Shown here in pieces: positions 32,691-45,054 of a stretch of 64,000 bases of DNA. The position numbers were made by a program, and so were the translations under genes. The notes beneath the pieces are model-generated. The model made no database searches. It was not told the origin of the DNA and saw only the letters and a program-made list of their open reading frames with translations. The stretch comes from STC-113 sp964553745. GTDB lineage: Bacteria; Patescibacteriota; Gracilibacteria; BD1-5; UBA2023. Within the stretch, counting starts at the first letter, position 1, and each line of letters opens with the position of its first letter. The stretch is taken from positions 60,277 to 124,276 of the forward strand of contig CAZKLD010000005.1 of NCBI GenBank assembly GCA_964553745.1, written 5' to 3'.

Positions 32691-32900
32691 ATGAAAGATG
32701 AAATTAAAAAAGTCATTACTCTTGACGTACAATGATCAGAAGACGAAGAATTCGGGGATGAAGAGGAATTGATAGTCGATTTAGATGATGCGGAAAAAGA
32801 AAAAGAAGATGACTATATGTGACATAGGCAATTTACTTTCAATCCTGAAAATGATTGAGATTCTGATTATTTCTATAATGAGAGATATTTTGAAGAATAG
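32691..32900 (+). CDS. small acidic protein
   Basis: A 69-aa highly acidic protein (SEDEEFGDEEELIVDLDDAE), UGA=Gly at three sites, with a Tyr-rich end. No membrane segment and no family recognised. It converges with a DUF5665-like gene, with one base between their stops. Confidence 0.55.
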
Positions 32901-32901
32901 C

Positions 32902-33453
32902 CTACTTTAAGGGAACTCAGATTCAGGCATTATTCTTTGATACTGTTGTTGCCTCTTTCTTCAGTTCAGTCTTAACCTCTATCTTGACTTTATCCTTTAT
33001 CTCCTGGATGTCGGGAGATTCTTTTTTGATTTCAGTCTTTATCTTATCTTTTATATTCTGTATATCGAATTGCCTCAACTTCAGCTGGTTCTCTACTGCA
33101 CTCTTAAGCGCTGGTGAATCCTTGAAAAAGTGGTATGTCGACCAGGAAAGCATCATCAGTCAAAGCACTGTTCCTATTGCAAAAAGCATTCAAAGCGAGA
33201 GATTATATAGCACCATTTTCCATTTGCTCTTGTGGATTTCCAGGAATTGATGATTTTCAAACTGTTTCAGCACGATTGTCATATCCTTCATCGTATCATT
33301 AAGCTCCTTGAGGGTTTTCAGCTGCTCTCTCTGAACTAATCAGTTATGGAGAAGCTCCTTCTCTACAATTGCAGAATATATGATTTCCTGCTTATTCATT
33401 TTTGATGTTTCCTCGGTCTTTTTTTTCATATTGTTTATGGTTATTTTATCCAT
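32902..33453 (-). CDS. DUF5665-like membrane protein with coiled coil
   Basis: A 183-aa protein, UGA=Gly. A cytoplasmic helical N-terminus (QREQLKTLKELNDTMKDM) is followed by one transmembrane helix (LGMLFAIGTVLGLMMLSWS). A Lys/Glu-rich amphipathic tail resembles a repeated coiled coil (IKDKIKTEIKKE ... IKDKVKIEVKTE). The helix and its flanks resemble DUF5665. Its start overlaps the 3' end of yvcK by 13 bases, so translation is probably coupled. Confidence 0.6.
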
Positions 33454-34409
33454 CAGCCTATGAAGTCGATGATGGTTTCTGATAATTTTTTCGGATTATG
33501 CCTGATGAAATCATCTTCATTTATCAAATCCCTCTCGACAACTTTGTATGACTTGTATTTAAGCTCTTCATAATCTTTGATCACTACAGGTTTCTTTTCT
33601 TCCTCCTTTGCATATTTTATCATTAGTTCTTCGCTTATCTGTCAATTATTCACAAGCACGTAATTTATTCTGTTCCTTCATATGTATTTTTCTAAAACAT
33701 TTACAAAATCCTCTACGAAAAAGTTGTTCGTCTCTCACTTTTTCGTCATGATATTACATACATAGATGATTTTTGCACTGCTTTGTCAGAGTGTTTCTTT
33801 CATTCATTTAACCAGAAGATTTGGGACAATGCTCGTGTAGAGGTCACCTGGTCAGATGATTATATAGTCAGAATTGGCTATCACTTGTTTTGCCTTTGGA
33901 TTTATTATTCAATCTCAAACCAGAAAAGCATCTTTTATGGTCAGGCTGGAATCGTGCTTGGGAATATCGATATTGGTTTCTCAGATTATCTTTTCTCAGT
34001 TTTCAAGGGTAATTCATATCTGAATATCATCGAGCGTCACTGGAATAACCTTTCATTTGACGTCAAACATTTCTGACAAAATTTTTATTCATTCCTCAAA
34101 ATCCCCACTTATATCTGCAAGTGCGGTAAGCAGCAGATTTCCTATCGTATGTCATTTGAATTTGCTTTCTTTGAATCTGTATTCGAACAGTTTCCTTACT
34201 ATGCCTGTGTCTTGGCTCAGCGCGACCAGGGCTCTGCGGACATCGCCAGGAGGCAGTATTCAGAATTCATCCCTCAATTCTCAAGTGCTTCATCAGGAAT
34301 CAGCCACACTCACGACTGCAGCCAGATTGTAATCAGGATTGCCCTTGAGTCAATATAGCACATTGAAAGTTCATGTTCATCAGCCAATGGCTGTAATATT
34401 GTACTTCAT
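33441..34409 (-). CDS. yvcK: gluconeogenesis factor YvcK (CofD-like)
   Basis: A 322-aa protein, UGA=Gly. The N-terminal nucleotide-binding loop is TAIGGGTGTFNVLYGLKG, followed by the family signature AAVVSVADSGGSTGELR and LPPGDVRRALVAL; several of these glycines are UGA. A second conserved block, YIIIGPGDLYTSIVPNLLV, lies in the middle. YvcK binds UDP-sugars and influences cell wall and central carbon control. It lies between a pseudopilin-like gene and a DUF5665-like gene, all on one strand with tiny gaps. Confidence 0.92.
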
Positions 34410-34410
34410 A

Positions 34411-35370
34411 TTATTGGAACACTGTAAAATCTAAAGCCTCATTAGTTGTAAGCTGCTTCATTTCTCTTCTTATATGTCTCTTGAATCAATATGAGTATCA
34501 ATCTGAATTGATGGTTGCATATTGATTTGGTATGGGGTTAGCTGATGTTGTGAGCCTATATTCCAGATAAGGGATCGACTTGCCTGAAACTTTAAGATTA
34601 TTGATTACACTGAATTTAATATTGCATTTCCATCCATTGCATGCAGATCAATTGGCTCATAAAGATCCATTATAGAATGCCAATGCACTTTTAGGGGTTC
34701 AATTCAAATCAATTCAATTTCATATGTTTATGGTTCAGCCTGAACCGTTGAATGTGAATGCCGCTCAAGCTCAAGAGCATTCTCAGTTTCATGGCAATCA
34801 TGTTGCCGGGGCATAAGTGTTAATTTGATTCGCAGTTATTCAGGATGCTGAATTTAGCGTCATTCAACTTCAATTTATCGACCAATTGACCATTATTGAA
34901 CCGGTTCAGTCCAGTCAAACATGAGTAGAACAGTCTCAATCGAGATTAGGAACCCTAACGACAATCGATAAATTATCAAGTTGCATATTGGAATTGTAGA
35001 CTAATTGGATCGGATCTCCCGGTCAGAATTTATTCCATCTCAAATCTATTTTCGAATAATCGCTGTTTCATTCTCATTCAAGAGGAATCTTATCCGTTAA
35101 AGAGCCCAGAGAATACTCATATTTCTGGTTTACATTTAATGTTCCTCAGGTCGCCTCTAAGGCAGGATTGCTTCAGCTCATTGCAAGCAATCATTGCTCA
35201 ATTCAGCTCTGCGCTTCATAATAGGCAATTGTGGAATTCTCAATTCATTTGACGTTTTTCGAAATCGGAACGATCTTTTCAAGAAAATATATCATCATAA
35301 TGGTAACTAGCATAATCACTACGATGGTTATGATCAATGCGGATCATTTCCTCCTGCTTCTGATTTTCAT
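34411..35370 (-). CDS. PilX-like minor pseudopilin
   Basis: A 319-aa exported protein with a single N-terminal hydrophobic helix (SALIITIVVIMLVTIMMIYF) preceded by KIRSRRKG, a prepilin-peptidase-like cleavage site (G then S-A-L-I-I). The rest is Gly/Asn/Ser-rich and extracellular, with a few Cys. This layout fits PilX/GspK-like minor pilins. It starts one base after the preceding PulJ-like gene and ends one base before yvcK. Confidence 0.7.
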
Positions 35371-35371
35371 A

Positions 35372-36493
35372 TTAATTTTTAGTTAAATTGATCGAGGTTG
35401 TTATTGTGGCCGAGGGATCACTTGAATTAAGCTTTTTCCTCCTATCCCAAGAATATCAGAGCGTCATGGAAATCCTTACAAAAGGATTCATGGTAAGAGT
35501 AGTATCATTTTCTTTCCATCAATATTTGTAATCCTTATTCGGATATAGGAATAGCTTGAAGTCTTTTACATTCACATAACTAGGCAATAGGTCTACCCAT
35601 CAATTATCTATTCAGTTCGGCAGATTATTCGTTCAGGCACAAGAGAAGTTACTCGAGCACTCCCATGTATCGATCCTTCAGTCAAATGATCACGATCCTG
35701 CCCTGTTGTGGCTGAATCAGCTATCTCTTCAGGTCAGCCTTAGCATTTGAAGGTTTCATACGCATCATCATCAAGTTCAGTCTGGATTGCAAGTTTTTCA
35801 TGATGCGCTTGCGGTGTCGAATTTGTAGTTAAGCCTGAAAAAAAGCCTTTCATTTATCTTTCATTTCTTAATAAGGTATAATTCTCTTACTTCGCTTCAG
35901 GAGAATGCGACTGGTCATAATCACAGATTCTCGTCATCGTCATCCCCTTGGATATTTCAATCTCAATTTTCATCTCAGGGATTTCCAGAATCTGTTGTCT
36001 GATTAGAATTATAATCTATGAATTGAAACGAATATTGTCAGTACCTTTGCTTGGAATTCAATGTTGTATGATTCAAATTGGCTGAATTGTATAAGGGGGT
36101 ACCAGCACATCATCAAGTTCACATGGGAGTGGTATTGCTCCTGCAAAGATAATACAGGTCTCAATATGCATTTGAAGATATGACTCATCAATTTCAGTAG
36201 TTTCAGAATCAGGTTTCTGCTGAATAATGTCATGAAGCAGTCGCAACTCATACGATTTTCCTGTTCCAGTATTCTTCATAATCGATGTCTCATCAGAAAT
36301 CCTTGATAGTTGAGGCAAGATTCTCGATGGCATAGAACATATCCTGGGTGACATCTATCTTATTCGATTGCTTTACTTTGATTATTCACATATTGCCGAC
36401 AATTTGAAAAGCTATGATTATGATCATAGCAAACAAACTGATGGAAACAATCATTTCAACTAGGGTGTAACCCTTATTTAATTTTATATGCAT
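35372..36493 (-). CDS. PulJ/PilW-like minor pseudopilin
   Basis: A 373-aa protein with a class III signal: KLNKGYTLVEMIVSISLFAMI, with Gly before the cut and Glu at +5. A long periplasmic or extracellular beta-rich domain follows, rich in Gly (mostly UGA) and with Cys pairs (CNPDGTGGGC, CSSNFSC). It is the first gene of a unit that continues with the PilX-like gene, yvcK and the DUF5665-like gene. It should be assembled by the PilB/GspE-type ATPase encoded at 26081. Confidence 0.78.
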
Positions 36494-36626
36494 CAATTTT
36501 TTGTTATTTTGCAGGATTTTATCATTATTTTCTTATTTGTAAAGCAAATCGGATTGCATTATCGGATAAAATATTTGAAATTATCCGCCTTAATCTTAAA
36601 CTGTTTGCATATTACCAAAAATTGCA

Positions 36627-37484
36627 ATGTATTTAAAAGTCCTTCCTCTTGATATATCATTCGACAAAGAGTGATTGACATATTTTTTCAGAGATGAAGA
36701 AAAAGCATATATCGGCATCTGATCGATAGTATCCATACCCATAAAGAATAATATCTCATACTGAGTCGTATATGGCTTTGAGGCTGAAACTGAATTTGAT
36801 AATGTGAGAGCGATAGTGTGAAGTGTCTGCAGCTTTCCTATCATAAGCGAATATCAGTTATGATTGATTTTTGCCATTGCAAACAGGTATTTTCTGCCAG
36901 TCCATAAAGTCCTGAATCTTTTTCTGCCAAAATTTGTTTTCAACAGATTCGATAAGAATGCATTCCAGGATGTCATATGACTGGATAACTTTCTCAAAAA
37001 TGAGACAATTCAGGCTGACAATGCTTTTATCCATAATTCCAGTTCGATCTGAGTCGAAAAGATCATGGATTTGGAAAAATTGAGCGAAAGATGAGCAGTG
37101 CTTGTTTTCGGAGATGATTTTGCTGTGGATTATTTCCTTGAAAGAAACCAGAAATACAAAAAAGATGCACTTGTGTACAAGAATTCTATGACTTATGCAA
37201 AGAAATATAATCTGTTTTTGGATGTGCTTTCGAAGAAAAAAAATATTCTGATTTGAACTCGCAAGATTCTTCAATATAATCTGGCTCGATACGAGAATAT
37301 AGTATATTTAGAGGATGCGCTTGTCAGATATAACTACAATCAATTCGAGAAATACAGGAATCTTGATATAATGGAATTTCTAACAGATACAAAAAAGTTC
37401 AATGTCACTTTCATCTCATCAGTTCCCAGTGTGGAATTATTTTTAATGAGCAAAAAGAAACGATTCTCTTACAAAATCATATAA
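36627..37484 (+). CDS. PriA-like N-terminal domain protein (no helicase)
   Basis: A 285-aa protein, UGA=Gly. The first 110 residues resemble the 3'-end DNA-binding domain of primosomal PriA: KVLPLDISFDKEGLTYFF, then GSIVSIPIKNNISYGVVYGF, then FAIANRYFLPVHKVLNLFLP. The remaining 170 residues show no Walker A or helicase motifs and no Zn fingers. It is far shorter than PriA (about 700 aa). It overlaps the start of the penicillin-binding protein gene by one base (TAATG). Alternative: a diverged primosome or unrelated fold. Confidence 0.5.
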
Positions 37485-39817
37485 TGAATTACAAAAAACA
37501 ACTGCTCGACATATATAAGAGAAGGATAATGCCGAAGAACAAAAGCATATCGCGGCACCTCTGAAATATAGATAGGATAAAAGTGATTTTCATCTTTTTC
37601 ATATTGTACTGACTGATAATAATATCAACTTCTTTCAAATATTCGGTCATGGAATATGCATATTATTCCAAGCTTGCTGAGTGACAGCAGACTAAGGTTG
37701 TTAAGAATTCGGTTAACAGATGAACAATCTATTCGAATAATGAACCGATCTGAGTCTTGGCGACAAGTACGGATCTTTCTGATCTGGCCGTAGACCCGCA
37801 GCAACCATGATCAAGGGATAGGCTTACGAATTTTTTGACGGAAATAATCTATTCAGAGCTATGCTCGCTTAATCAGACTGATTTTTGCCAGGATAATCTT
37901 ATGGCTTTTCTCAAAATCCAAGAAATGGAAGATTTCAGCGATGAAGCGACATTTGTAAAAGCAAAGATCCAAGAAGAAGTCAAGAAAAGATTGGACAAGA
38001 AATATATCGATTTCATGATCATTAAAGATAGCCTCAATGATGACGAGAAATTCAAGATAACATCCGTCTGATCAGACGCCCTGATAATCAAAGATGAATC
38101 GCTCATATACGATTTCTCAAAAAATGCCGACAAGACGACACTGGTCGGGAAACTATCGCCGATAATTTGAATTTCCGAAGAGGACCTTAAACAGAAGCTT
38201 TCACTGAAAGAGGTCAGATACATCAAATTCCTAACTAAGCTTAATCTGGCGACAAAAGATAAGATTGACCAGAGGATCACGAGTGAAAAAAATGCCATAC
38301 AGAAAGGACTGTTAGATGAAAAGGAATCCATTAGCAAATTTCTGATCTTGGAGCCGCATCCTACAAGGTTCTATCCTGAGAAGATTCTCTGAAGCCAAGT
38401 GATATGATTTGTGGATAATCAGTGAGAGGGGAGATATGGAATAGAATGATATTTCAATGAAGAGCTGAAATGACAGGAATGAGTCAAAATCACAAAAAAA
38501 GATATTTCAGGTAGGGCGATAGGCCTTTATGAGCAGTCTGAAAAAAATCTAGTGAACGGATCTGACATCAAGCTAACCATTGACAGGAATATCCAAAAGG
38601 AAATATCCAGATTATTGGAAAAATGAGTGAAGGACTTCAGAGCAAACAAATGAAGCGTAGTAGTTATGGATCCGAAGACCTGAGCAGTTGTTGCGATGGC
38701 CGGATATCCTGACTATGATCCGAATGACTATTGAGATGTCTATGAACTCGAAAGGGTCAATTACGGTAAATATCCGAATCCTTGATTTGATCTTCTTTGA
38801 ATGCCCGTATTCGTAGAAGATTCCCAGAATTGAACTGAAAAACTCAAATACGGCTGAAAACAGCTTAATCTAAGATATGCAACTGAGCAGGAGCTCTGAA
38901 ATTCGGCAGTGCCGAAATTCAAATTCAAAAATAATTTTTGACCTTGAGTTTATGCTAATGATACCATAAGCTCCCTCTATGAACCAGGTTCAGTTTTCAA
39001 GGCGATAACTTCTGCAATTTGAATCGATACCTGAGATATCAGGCCGAGTGACATGTACATGGATAAGTGATATGTTGAAATCGACACCTTTAAGATCAAG
39101 AACGTTTCGCAGGAATGCCTGGGGTTCCATCCTTATTCTCATGCCCTTGACTGGTCTTGTAACGTATGAATGATCGATATAGTCAAGAAGATAGGCTCAG
39201 CACTTTTTTATAAATATATAAATGATTTCTGATTCTGACAGAAGACAAATATAACAATGGAGTGAGAGGTTTTCGGTAAAATCCAGCCCTATGAAAAATG
39301 GTCAAAAGCCAAGCTCTTCACCCAATCATTCTGACAGTGAATCACTGCGACAGTCCTACAGATGGCAGCTGCATATTCCGCAATAGCGAACGGATGAATA
39401 TATATGCAGCCGTATATTGTAGATACGATCACTCTCCAGAATTGACAAGTGATAAAGAATACACCGACCCCCCTGAGGCGCGTGATAAAAGAAGAGACTT
39501 CAAAACAAGTCATCGCCATGCTGACCGAGTGAGCCAATGTCTGATTTGCAAAGGGTTGATCTGTCGCTGGATATGATATGGCAGGTAAGACTGGTACCTC
39601 CCAGATTGCCGCAAAAGGTAGCTATGAAGTCGGTTCTGCATGACACACGATAACATCTTATGGCTGATTCTGACCTTCGTCGAATCCAAAATTCGTAATG
39701 GTCCTTAAACTCGATAGACCGAGGACTGCACAATATTCTGAGACAACTTCGTCAGCCTTGTATGCTCAGATCGCAAAATATCTTCTTAATTATTACGCCA
39801 TACCCAAGAGCAAATAA
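37484..39817 (+). CDS. penicillin-binding protein 2 / FtsI-type transpeptidase
   Basis: A 777-aa bitopic inner-membrane protein, UGA=Gly. An N-terminal membrane anchor (KVIFIFFILYGLIII) is followed by the PBP dimerisation region (NRGTIYSNN near residue 80). The transpeptidase domain has all active-site motifs: SxxK as YEPGSVFK, SxN as DWSCNVG, and KTG as AGKTGTSQ. It cross-links peptidoglycan. An insertion of about 150 aa, helical and charged, lies between the anchor and the conserved core. Start ATG overlaps the preceding stop. Confidence 0.93.
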
Positions 39818-39848
39818 CAAAAAATGTCCGAGCAATCGGGCATTTTTG
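39818..39848 (+). terminator. terminator after the PBP gene
   Basis: AAATGTCCGA / TCGGGCATTT stem with a G-U pair and loop GCAA, then a T-tract. Confidence 0.7.
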
Positions 39849-39989
39849 TTTAAGCCCCAGGAGAATCCTGGGCTGCTAATTCATATCGGGAGGCCAAATT
39901 CTTTTTATTCTCTATTTTTTCAGTTTTTTTCTCGTTTTTATCGGATATATTATGGAAACAGTAATTTATTTGGCTTAATAAAGGGGATT

Positions 39990-40286
39990 ATGGATAATAT
40001 GGATAATAAGAAAAAGAAGATAATCGAAAATATCCGCAAGTGAAGCGATGAGCTGGTGCTGAAAGATGTCGAGAAGGTGTTGAGAAGATTAGATAAATCA
40101 GAGGAGAAGGATGAGGAGACTTATAAGTATTTCACTGAAATCTATGATGAGATCTTTCACGATCTTTTATTTGAGAAGATTAAAATAGAGCATAATACGA
40201 AGAAACTTCTTGAGATGCTTGCTCTGCCTGTGAACACGCGTACTCTCCTCATGAAAGAGCGCATAGTGAAGAAGAATTTCAAATAA
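39990..40286 (+). CDS. small charged helical protein
   Basis: A 98-aa very basic/acidic helical protein (NKKKKIIENIRKGSDEL) with one UGA-encoded glycine. A possible SD (AAGGGG) lies five bases before the ATG, which is rare among native genes here. No family was recognised. Confidence 0.6.
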
Positions 40287-40345
40287 ATTTTAGGAAATCA
40301 GGGGACATTCAAATGACCTTGCTTAAAGATTTTTTAATATTGGGA

Positions 40346-40373
40346 TTGTAAAGAAAATAAAATCTGATATGAT
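40346..40373 (+). promoter_or_regulatory. promoter of pepD
   Basis: TTGTAA (40346-40351), 16-base spacer, TATGAT (40368-40373), 30 bases before the ATG. Confidence 0.65.
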
Positions 40374-40402
40374 ACGAAGTATTTTTCATAACTCCATCAA
40401 AA

Positions 40403-41797
40403 ATGAAGACTTCGGCTTATGAGTATTTTAGGGAGATAACTGCAATCCCGCGACCCAGTAAAAAGGAAGAGAGGGTAAGGGGTTATCTTATCGATTGGGC
40501 GAACCTAAAGGGATTTGAAAACAAGGTCGATGCAACCGGGAACCTATTCGTCTATGTGCCCGCTACCGCAGACAAGCTGGATTCAGAAAGTGTTATCCTA
40601 CAAGCTCACATGGATATGGTTTGCGTGAAAACCGAAGAATCAAATCATGATTTCGAAAAAGATGCACTGGAGATATATGAGGAAGACGGATTCCTGAAAG
40701 CTAAGGATACAACCTTGTGAGCAGATAATGGCGTGTGAATAGCGCTTATCATGACAGCAATAGATTTTGGGTCGCATCCCGCGATGGAGCTCGTTTTCAC
40801 TGTGGATGAAGAAATGTGAATGAGCTGAGTATTGAGTCTAGATTTCGGCTTCCTGAAATCGAAGAAAGTCCTGAATCTGGACACTGAAGATGAGAATGAG
40901 ATATGCATAAGCTCAGCGTGATGAGCAAGGATTTCGCTTAATAAAGCTTTGGTCATGAAGAAGCCAGCATCCGATCAATTCAAGATAGAGATTTTCTGAA
41001 TGAAATGATGACACTCCTGAGTCGATATAGATAAGAATCATTCTAATGCGATAAAATTTTTCCTTGACTTCATTGCCCGATGTGAAGCCTGACTAGAGTT
41101 GGCATCAATAAAGTGATGAACAGCAGATAATGTTATACCTTCAAGTGTTTCGGCAGTAATATGAATCGAGGATATCTGATTATTTTTCAAGGAGCTGACA
41201 AAGGCGATTGATGCCCACAAGCAAGAATATGATTGTCCGGATATTGGTTTCAGCATTGATGATCAGGGCAAAAAATCGGATGTACTGGAAAATTGGAAAG
41301 ATATGGTTAAGCCTATCTCAAGTGTAAAAGTCTGAGTTTATAGCATGAGCGCAAAAATCCCTTGACTGGTTCAGACCTCCATGAACCTCTGAATGATAGA
41401 TATATGATTTGATTCCGCAAAAATCACTTATCTGCCTAGGTCCAGCGATATGAATGAATTTGGAAACCTCTTATCCCAGATCGGAATACATTTTGAAAAT
41501 TCCGGATTCGGCTTTGAAATCCATTCAAGATATCCTGGTTGGCAGGATGATCCTCTTTGAGAGCTGGTCAAGGTTGCAACACAAGAGATTGCAAAGCAAA
41601 TCTGAAAAGAGCCCCATATCATAGCTGTGCATGCTTGACTTGAATGCGGAGCATTGGTGGCCTGATTATGAGAATGAGCGCATGCGATATCCATCTGACC
41701 GAGTATGTTTGATGTACATAGTGTAAATGAGAGAGTCAAAATAGATTCCATAAGCAAGATGGAAAGGGCTCTAGAGGGAATTCTAGGGAAATTATAA
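40403..41797 (+). CDS. pepD: aminoacyl-histidine dipeptidase (M20 family)
   Basis: A 464-aa cytosolic zinc dipeptidase, UGA=Gly. Metal ligands: HMDMV (His80-x-Asp), GADNG (bridging Asp) and DEEMG (catalytic Glu pair). The lid domain contains GMKGGHSGVDI and the C-terminal catalytic part HAGLECGAL, both signatures of the PepD branch. Length is normal (about 480 aa). In an organism with little biosynthesis it probably recovers amino acids from imported peptides. Confidence 0.93.
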
Positions 41798-41871
41798 TTT
41801 TTCTTATTTTTTTCAGTTTTTTTCTTCCATAGGACGGATAGGATGCAGGTAATATAATTAACTATTATATC

Positions 41872-42447
41872 ATGGCAAAATTCTTTCTTCATTGATGAAA
41901 TTCCTCATCTGAAACAGATGAAAATACCAGATTTTATAATTCGCTTTATCAGTCTGCCATTGCGAATCGGTCTAGAATACTGGTTCTGCCTTTTGCGCAG
42001 AAAAACGATAAATGGCATTGTAAAGACAAAATGCTCACAGACAAATTGGCGTCCTTCTGAGTGCCATTTGATGGGCTGAAAATCGATATCCCTGAAAACA
42101 ATAAGCTATCGATTCTCTGTTCGGTGATAAGGAATAATGTCATTTATGTTCCATGATGAGATTTTTGTTCTCTCATGGATTGCGTCTCTTTTCTCAGGCA
42201 TTTCAAATTCTTATTCAGGTGAAAGCAGATCTACGGAATTTCCGCATGAGCCAGCATATTCTGCAAATACAGCTACTCAAGTGACTATGCGCAGGTTTTT
42301 GAGGGCTTGTGATTTCTGGATAAGCTTTGCAAAATCCATTATTTGCCTCAGAGAGATGAACTTTGCATCAAGAAACTTGAAAAATTCGGCAATCTGAATA
42401 ATCTCTTAAAAATCAAGGAAAAGGAATTTGTAGTACTGAACATATAA
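41872..42447 (+). CDS. peptidase S51 (dipeptidase E-like)
   Basis: A 191-aa protein, UGA=Gly. It starts FFLHGGNSS, has YVPGGDFCSL and the nucleophile elbow YGISAGASIFCKY with catalytic Ser, then YSSDYAQVFEGLGFLD, all typical of the S51 peptidase / cyanophycinase fold. It lies 74 bases after pepD, another peptidase gene, so peptide use is a shared theme. Confidence 0.8.
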
Positions 42448-42484
42448 CCAAACTGAAATAACAGCTAACCCGGAAAACATCTAA

Positions 42485-43279
42485 ATGATGAAACTCAAAA
42501 AATATTTTTCAATCCTCCATATTTCTTACAGGAGCTATACGGTATTCTTCTACGACATTCTCGGGAAGAATATAATCTACATACTCAGAGTGCTCATCAT
42601 TCTGACGCTTTACAAGGCAATCTACAAGATGTGATGATCCCAGCATACGGGATACACGCTTGAGCAGGTTGGCTGGTGACTGATTTTTGTCCAATCGTTA
42701 GTCACAAGCAAGACCGACATATCCTGAGAGATAACCCAAGAAGTCAAAAGCGGCAATATCGTCTCTTATCTCCTGAACCCGATTTCATATGTTTGATACA
42801 AGTTCGTATCAAACATAACGCAGTTTTCTTATAATCTGTCAATTAATTTAGCCATCGGCTTCATACTGGGATATTTCTATCTATCCTGAATCCCTTTTAG
42901 CCTGCCTTGAGCACTTTGATGATTCATACTGCTGGTAGGATCAATGCTGATGCAATTTTTGGCATTTATGATCATATGACTTTTTGCATTCCATATAGAA
43001 GATACCAACTGATTGAAGATGATCTATGGGTTTTTGGATAGGCTGTTCTGATGAAATATACTTCCCATCCCGTTTTTCCCGTTGAGCGTACAGCAAATAA
43101 TATATCTTTCTCCTTTCGCCTACACCTGATATACGGCCTGATTGATATTCGCCAAATTCGAAATGAGCACTTTCATCTACTATATTTCAGTGCAATCGAT
43201 ATGGATACTTTTTTACATTGCAGTCATTAATGTGATGTACAATCGTTCAAGAAAACGTTTAGAGATTAATTGATGATAA
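42485..43279 (+). CDS. ABC-2 permease, DUF990-type, subunit 1
   Basis: A 264-aa membrane protein with six hydrophobic segments. It begins with a cytoplasmic helix (KLKKYFSILHISYRSYTVF), typical of the ABC-2 permeases that occur in unequal pairs. It ends GG followed by TAA, with both glycines written as UGA. The second permease starts one base later and the ATPase follows, so the three genes form one exporter. Confidence 0.78.
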
Positions 43280-44062
43280 ATGCTTAAAGACTATTTTCTT
43301 CTGTTCAGTGCCAATATGAAAATCGTACTAGAATACAAGCTCAGCTTTGTCATTCAGGCGATTACGATGATCATTTCAAATACCAGCTTCTTCATAATCT
43401 GGTATTTCATCTTCGATAAATTCTGAACTTTCGGCTGATTCTGATTCAGGGATTATATGATACTGTTGAATTCGGTATTGATGAGTTTTTCCATTGTCCA
43501 TATTCTTTTCTGATGATATAGCTGAATTTCCAGATGAAGCACCAATTGATCGCTTGATAATTTCTTGCTGATGCCTCGCTCTGTTTTGTTTAAGATTCTC
43601 GCCTCGTGACTTCCTAATTCAATATTCTGAGACCTTCTTAATGCACTTATATTGCCTTTTCTGATACCCGACTTCTGAATTTGAGATTTTCTTTTGTTAT
43701 TTTACCTCAGTTTCATCTGATGAATAATATACATATCTTTCATAGTCACTGCAGAATCCCTGAGTTTCTATCTTTGAAGCTCAAAAGAATTATCGCGAGC
43801 ACTCCATGAACTCATATTATGACCCCCTAATTATCCGCAGAAGATATTCGAGTGAACTATATTCAAGCTTCTGTTCGTCACTATCATACCAGTCTACTAT
43901 GTTTTCTACCTGCCCTTCAATTTGATTGAGAATTTTGAATGGAAGTGATTTGCCATATTGCATATCGCTGCAGTCGTATTTGTTCTTATTTGATATCTGA
44001 CATTCAAGAACTGACTGAAAAGGTATGAAAGCTGAAATCTCATTAACTCTAACATCAATTAA
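43280..44062 (+). CDS. ABC-2 permease, DUF990-type, subunit 2
   Basis: A 260-aa membrane protein with six helices (LKDYFLLFSANMKIVLEY at the start, SFVIQAITMIISNTSFFIIW as TM1). Conserved cytoplasmic segments include GSLDNFLLMPRS. It is the partner of the preceding permease and lies three bases before the ATPase gene. Confidence 0.78.
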
Positions 44063-44064
44063 AA

Positions 44065-45039
44065 ATGAATACAATAATCAAAGTCAAAGACCTGAATAAG
44101 ACTTTCAAGCAGGAGGTGAAGAAATCCGGCATAAAAGACAAGCTTTTTTCTTTCTTAAAACCGGAATATAAAAATTTTGTGGCTGTTTCAAATATCAGCT
44201 TTGAAGTGAGAGAGGGGGAAAAAATAGCCTTCCTTTGACCTAATTGAGCAGGGAAGTCCACTACGATAAAGATGCTCACAGGGATATTGCATCCAACTTC
44301 CTGAGAAGTGAATGTCATGTGATTCGTACCATCAAAGGACAGAGAAAAATATGTCTACCACATCTGAGCGGTCTTCTGACAGATATCTAGGCTTTGGTAT
44401 TTCCTGACTCCCATGGATAGCTTCGAACTATTCGGAAAGCTATTTGATGTGCCGAAGGATTCAATCATGCCAAGAATCGATTACCTGATAGAGAAATTTG
44501 ATATCGGGGATATAGTCAATTTACCTGTAAGGAAGCTTTCGCTGGGACAAAGGATGAGATGTGAGATTGTAGCAAGCTTAATTCATAAGCCTAAGATAAT
44601 TTTTCTAGATGAGCCTACAATATGACTTGATATAATCGCAAAGCAGAAATTGAGGGAAATAATAAATGAGATAAATAAAGAAGAGGGGACAACGATATTC
44701 CTGACTTCACATGACCTCTGAGATGTAGAGAATATCTGCAAGAGAATCATTATCATCAATCATTGAAAGATACTCTACGATTGAAACCTGAAAGAACTAA
44801 GGAGGAATTATATCAAAACTAAGAATATCAGGGTTAAATTCGAGAGTCTCCCTGAAGATTTCAAGCCTTTGGAATTCATGAAAATAAAAAAAATCAAGGA
44901 TAGCTTCGTTGAGTTTGAAATACCTAATTCAAAAGATAATCTCGCTAAGACTTTCGAGCTTCTGACAAGAGATTATGAAGTTGAGGATATAACAATCGAG
45001 GATCCTGATATAGAAGAGATAATTAAAGAGTTCTATTAA
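44065..45039 (+). CDS. ABC transporter ATPase for the DUF990-type exporter
   Basis: A 324-aa ATPase. Walker A is FLGPNGAGKSTTIKML, with the first two glycines UGA. The Q-loop region is AVFGQISRLWYF, the signature is LSLGQRMRCEIV, Walker B is IIFLDEPTIGLD, and the H-loop is TSHDLGDVEN. The N-terminal extension (FKQEVKKSGIKDKLFSFL) and the signature are typical of the ATPases paired with DUF990 permeases. Substrate unknown; such systems export lipophilic or cationic compounds. Confidence 0.9.
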
Positions 45040-45054
45040 TTAATTTTAAATGAA

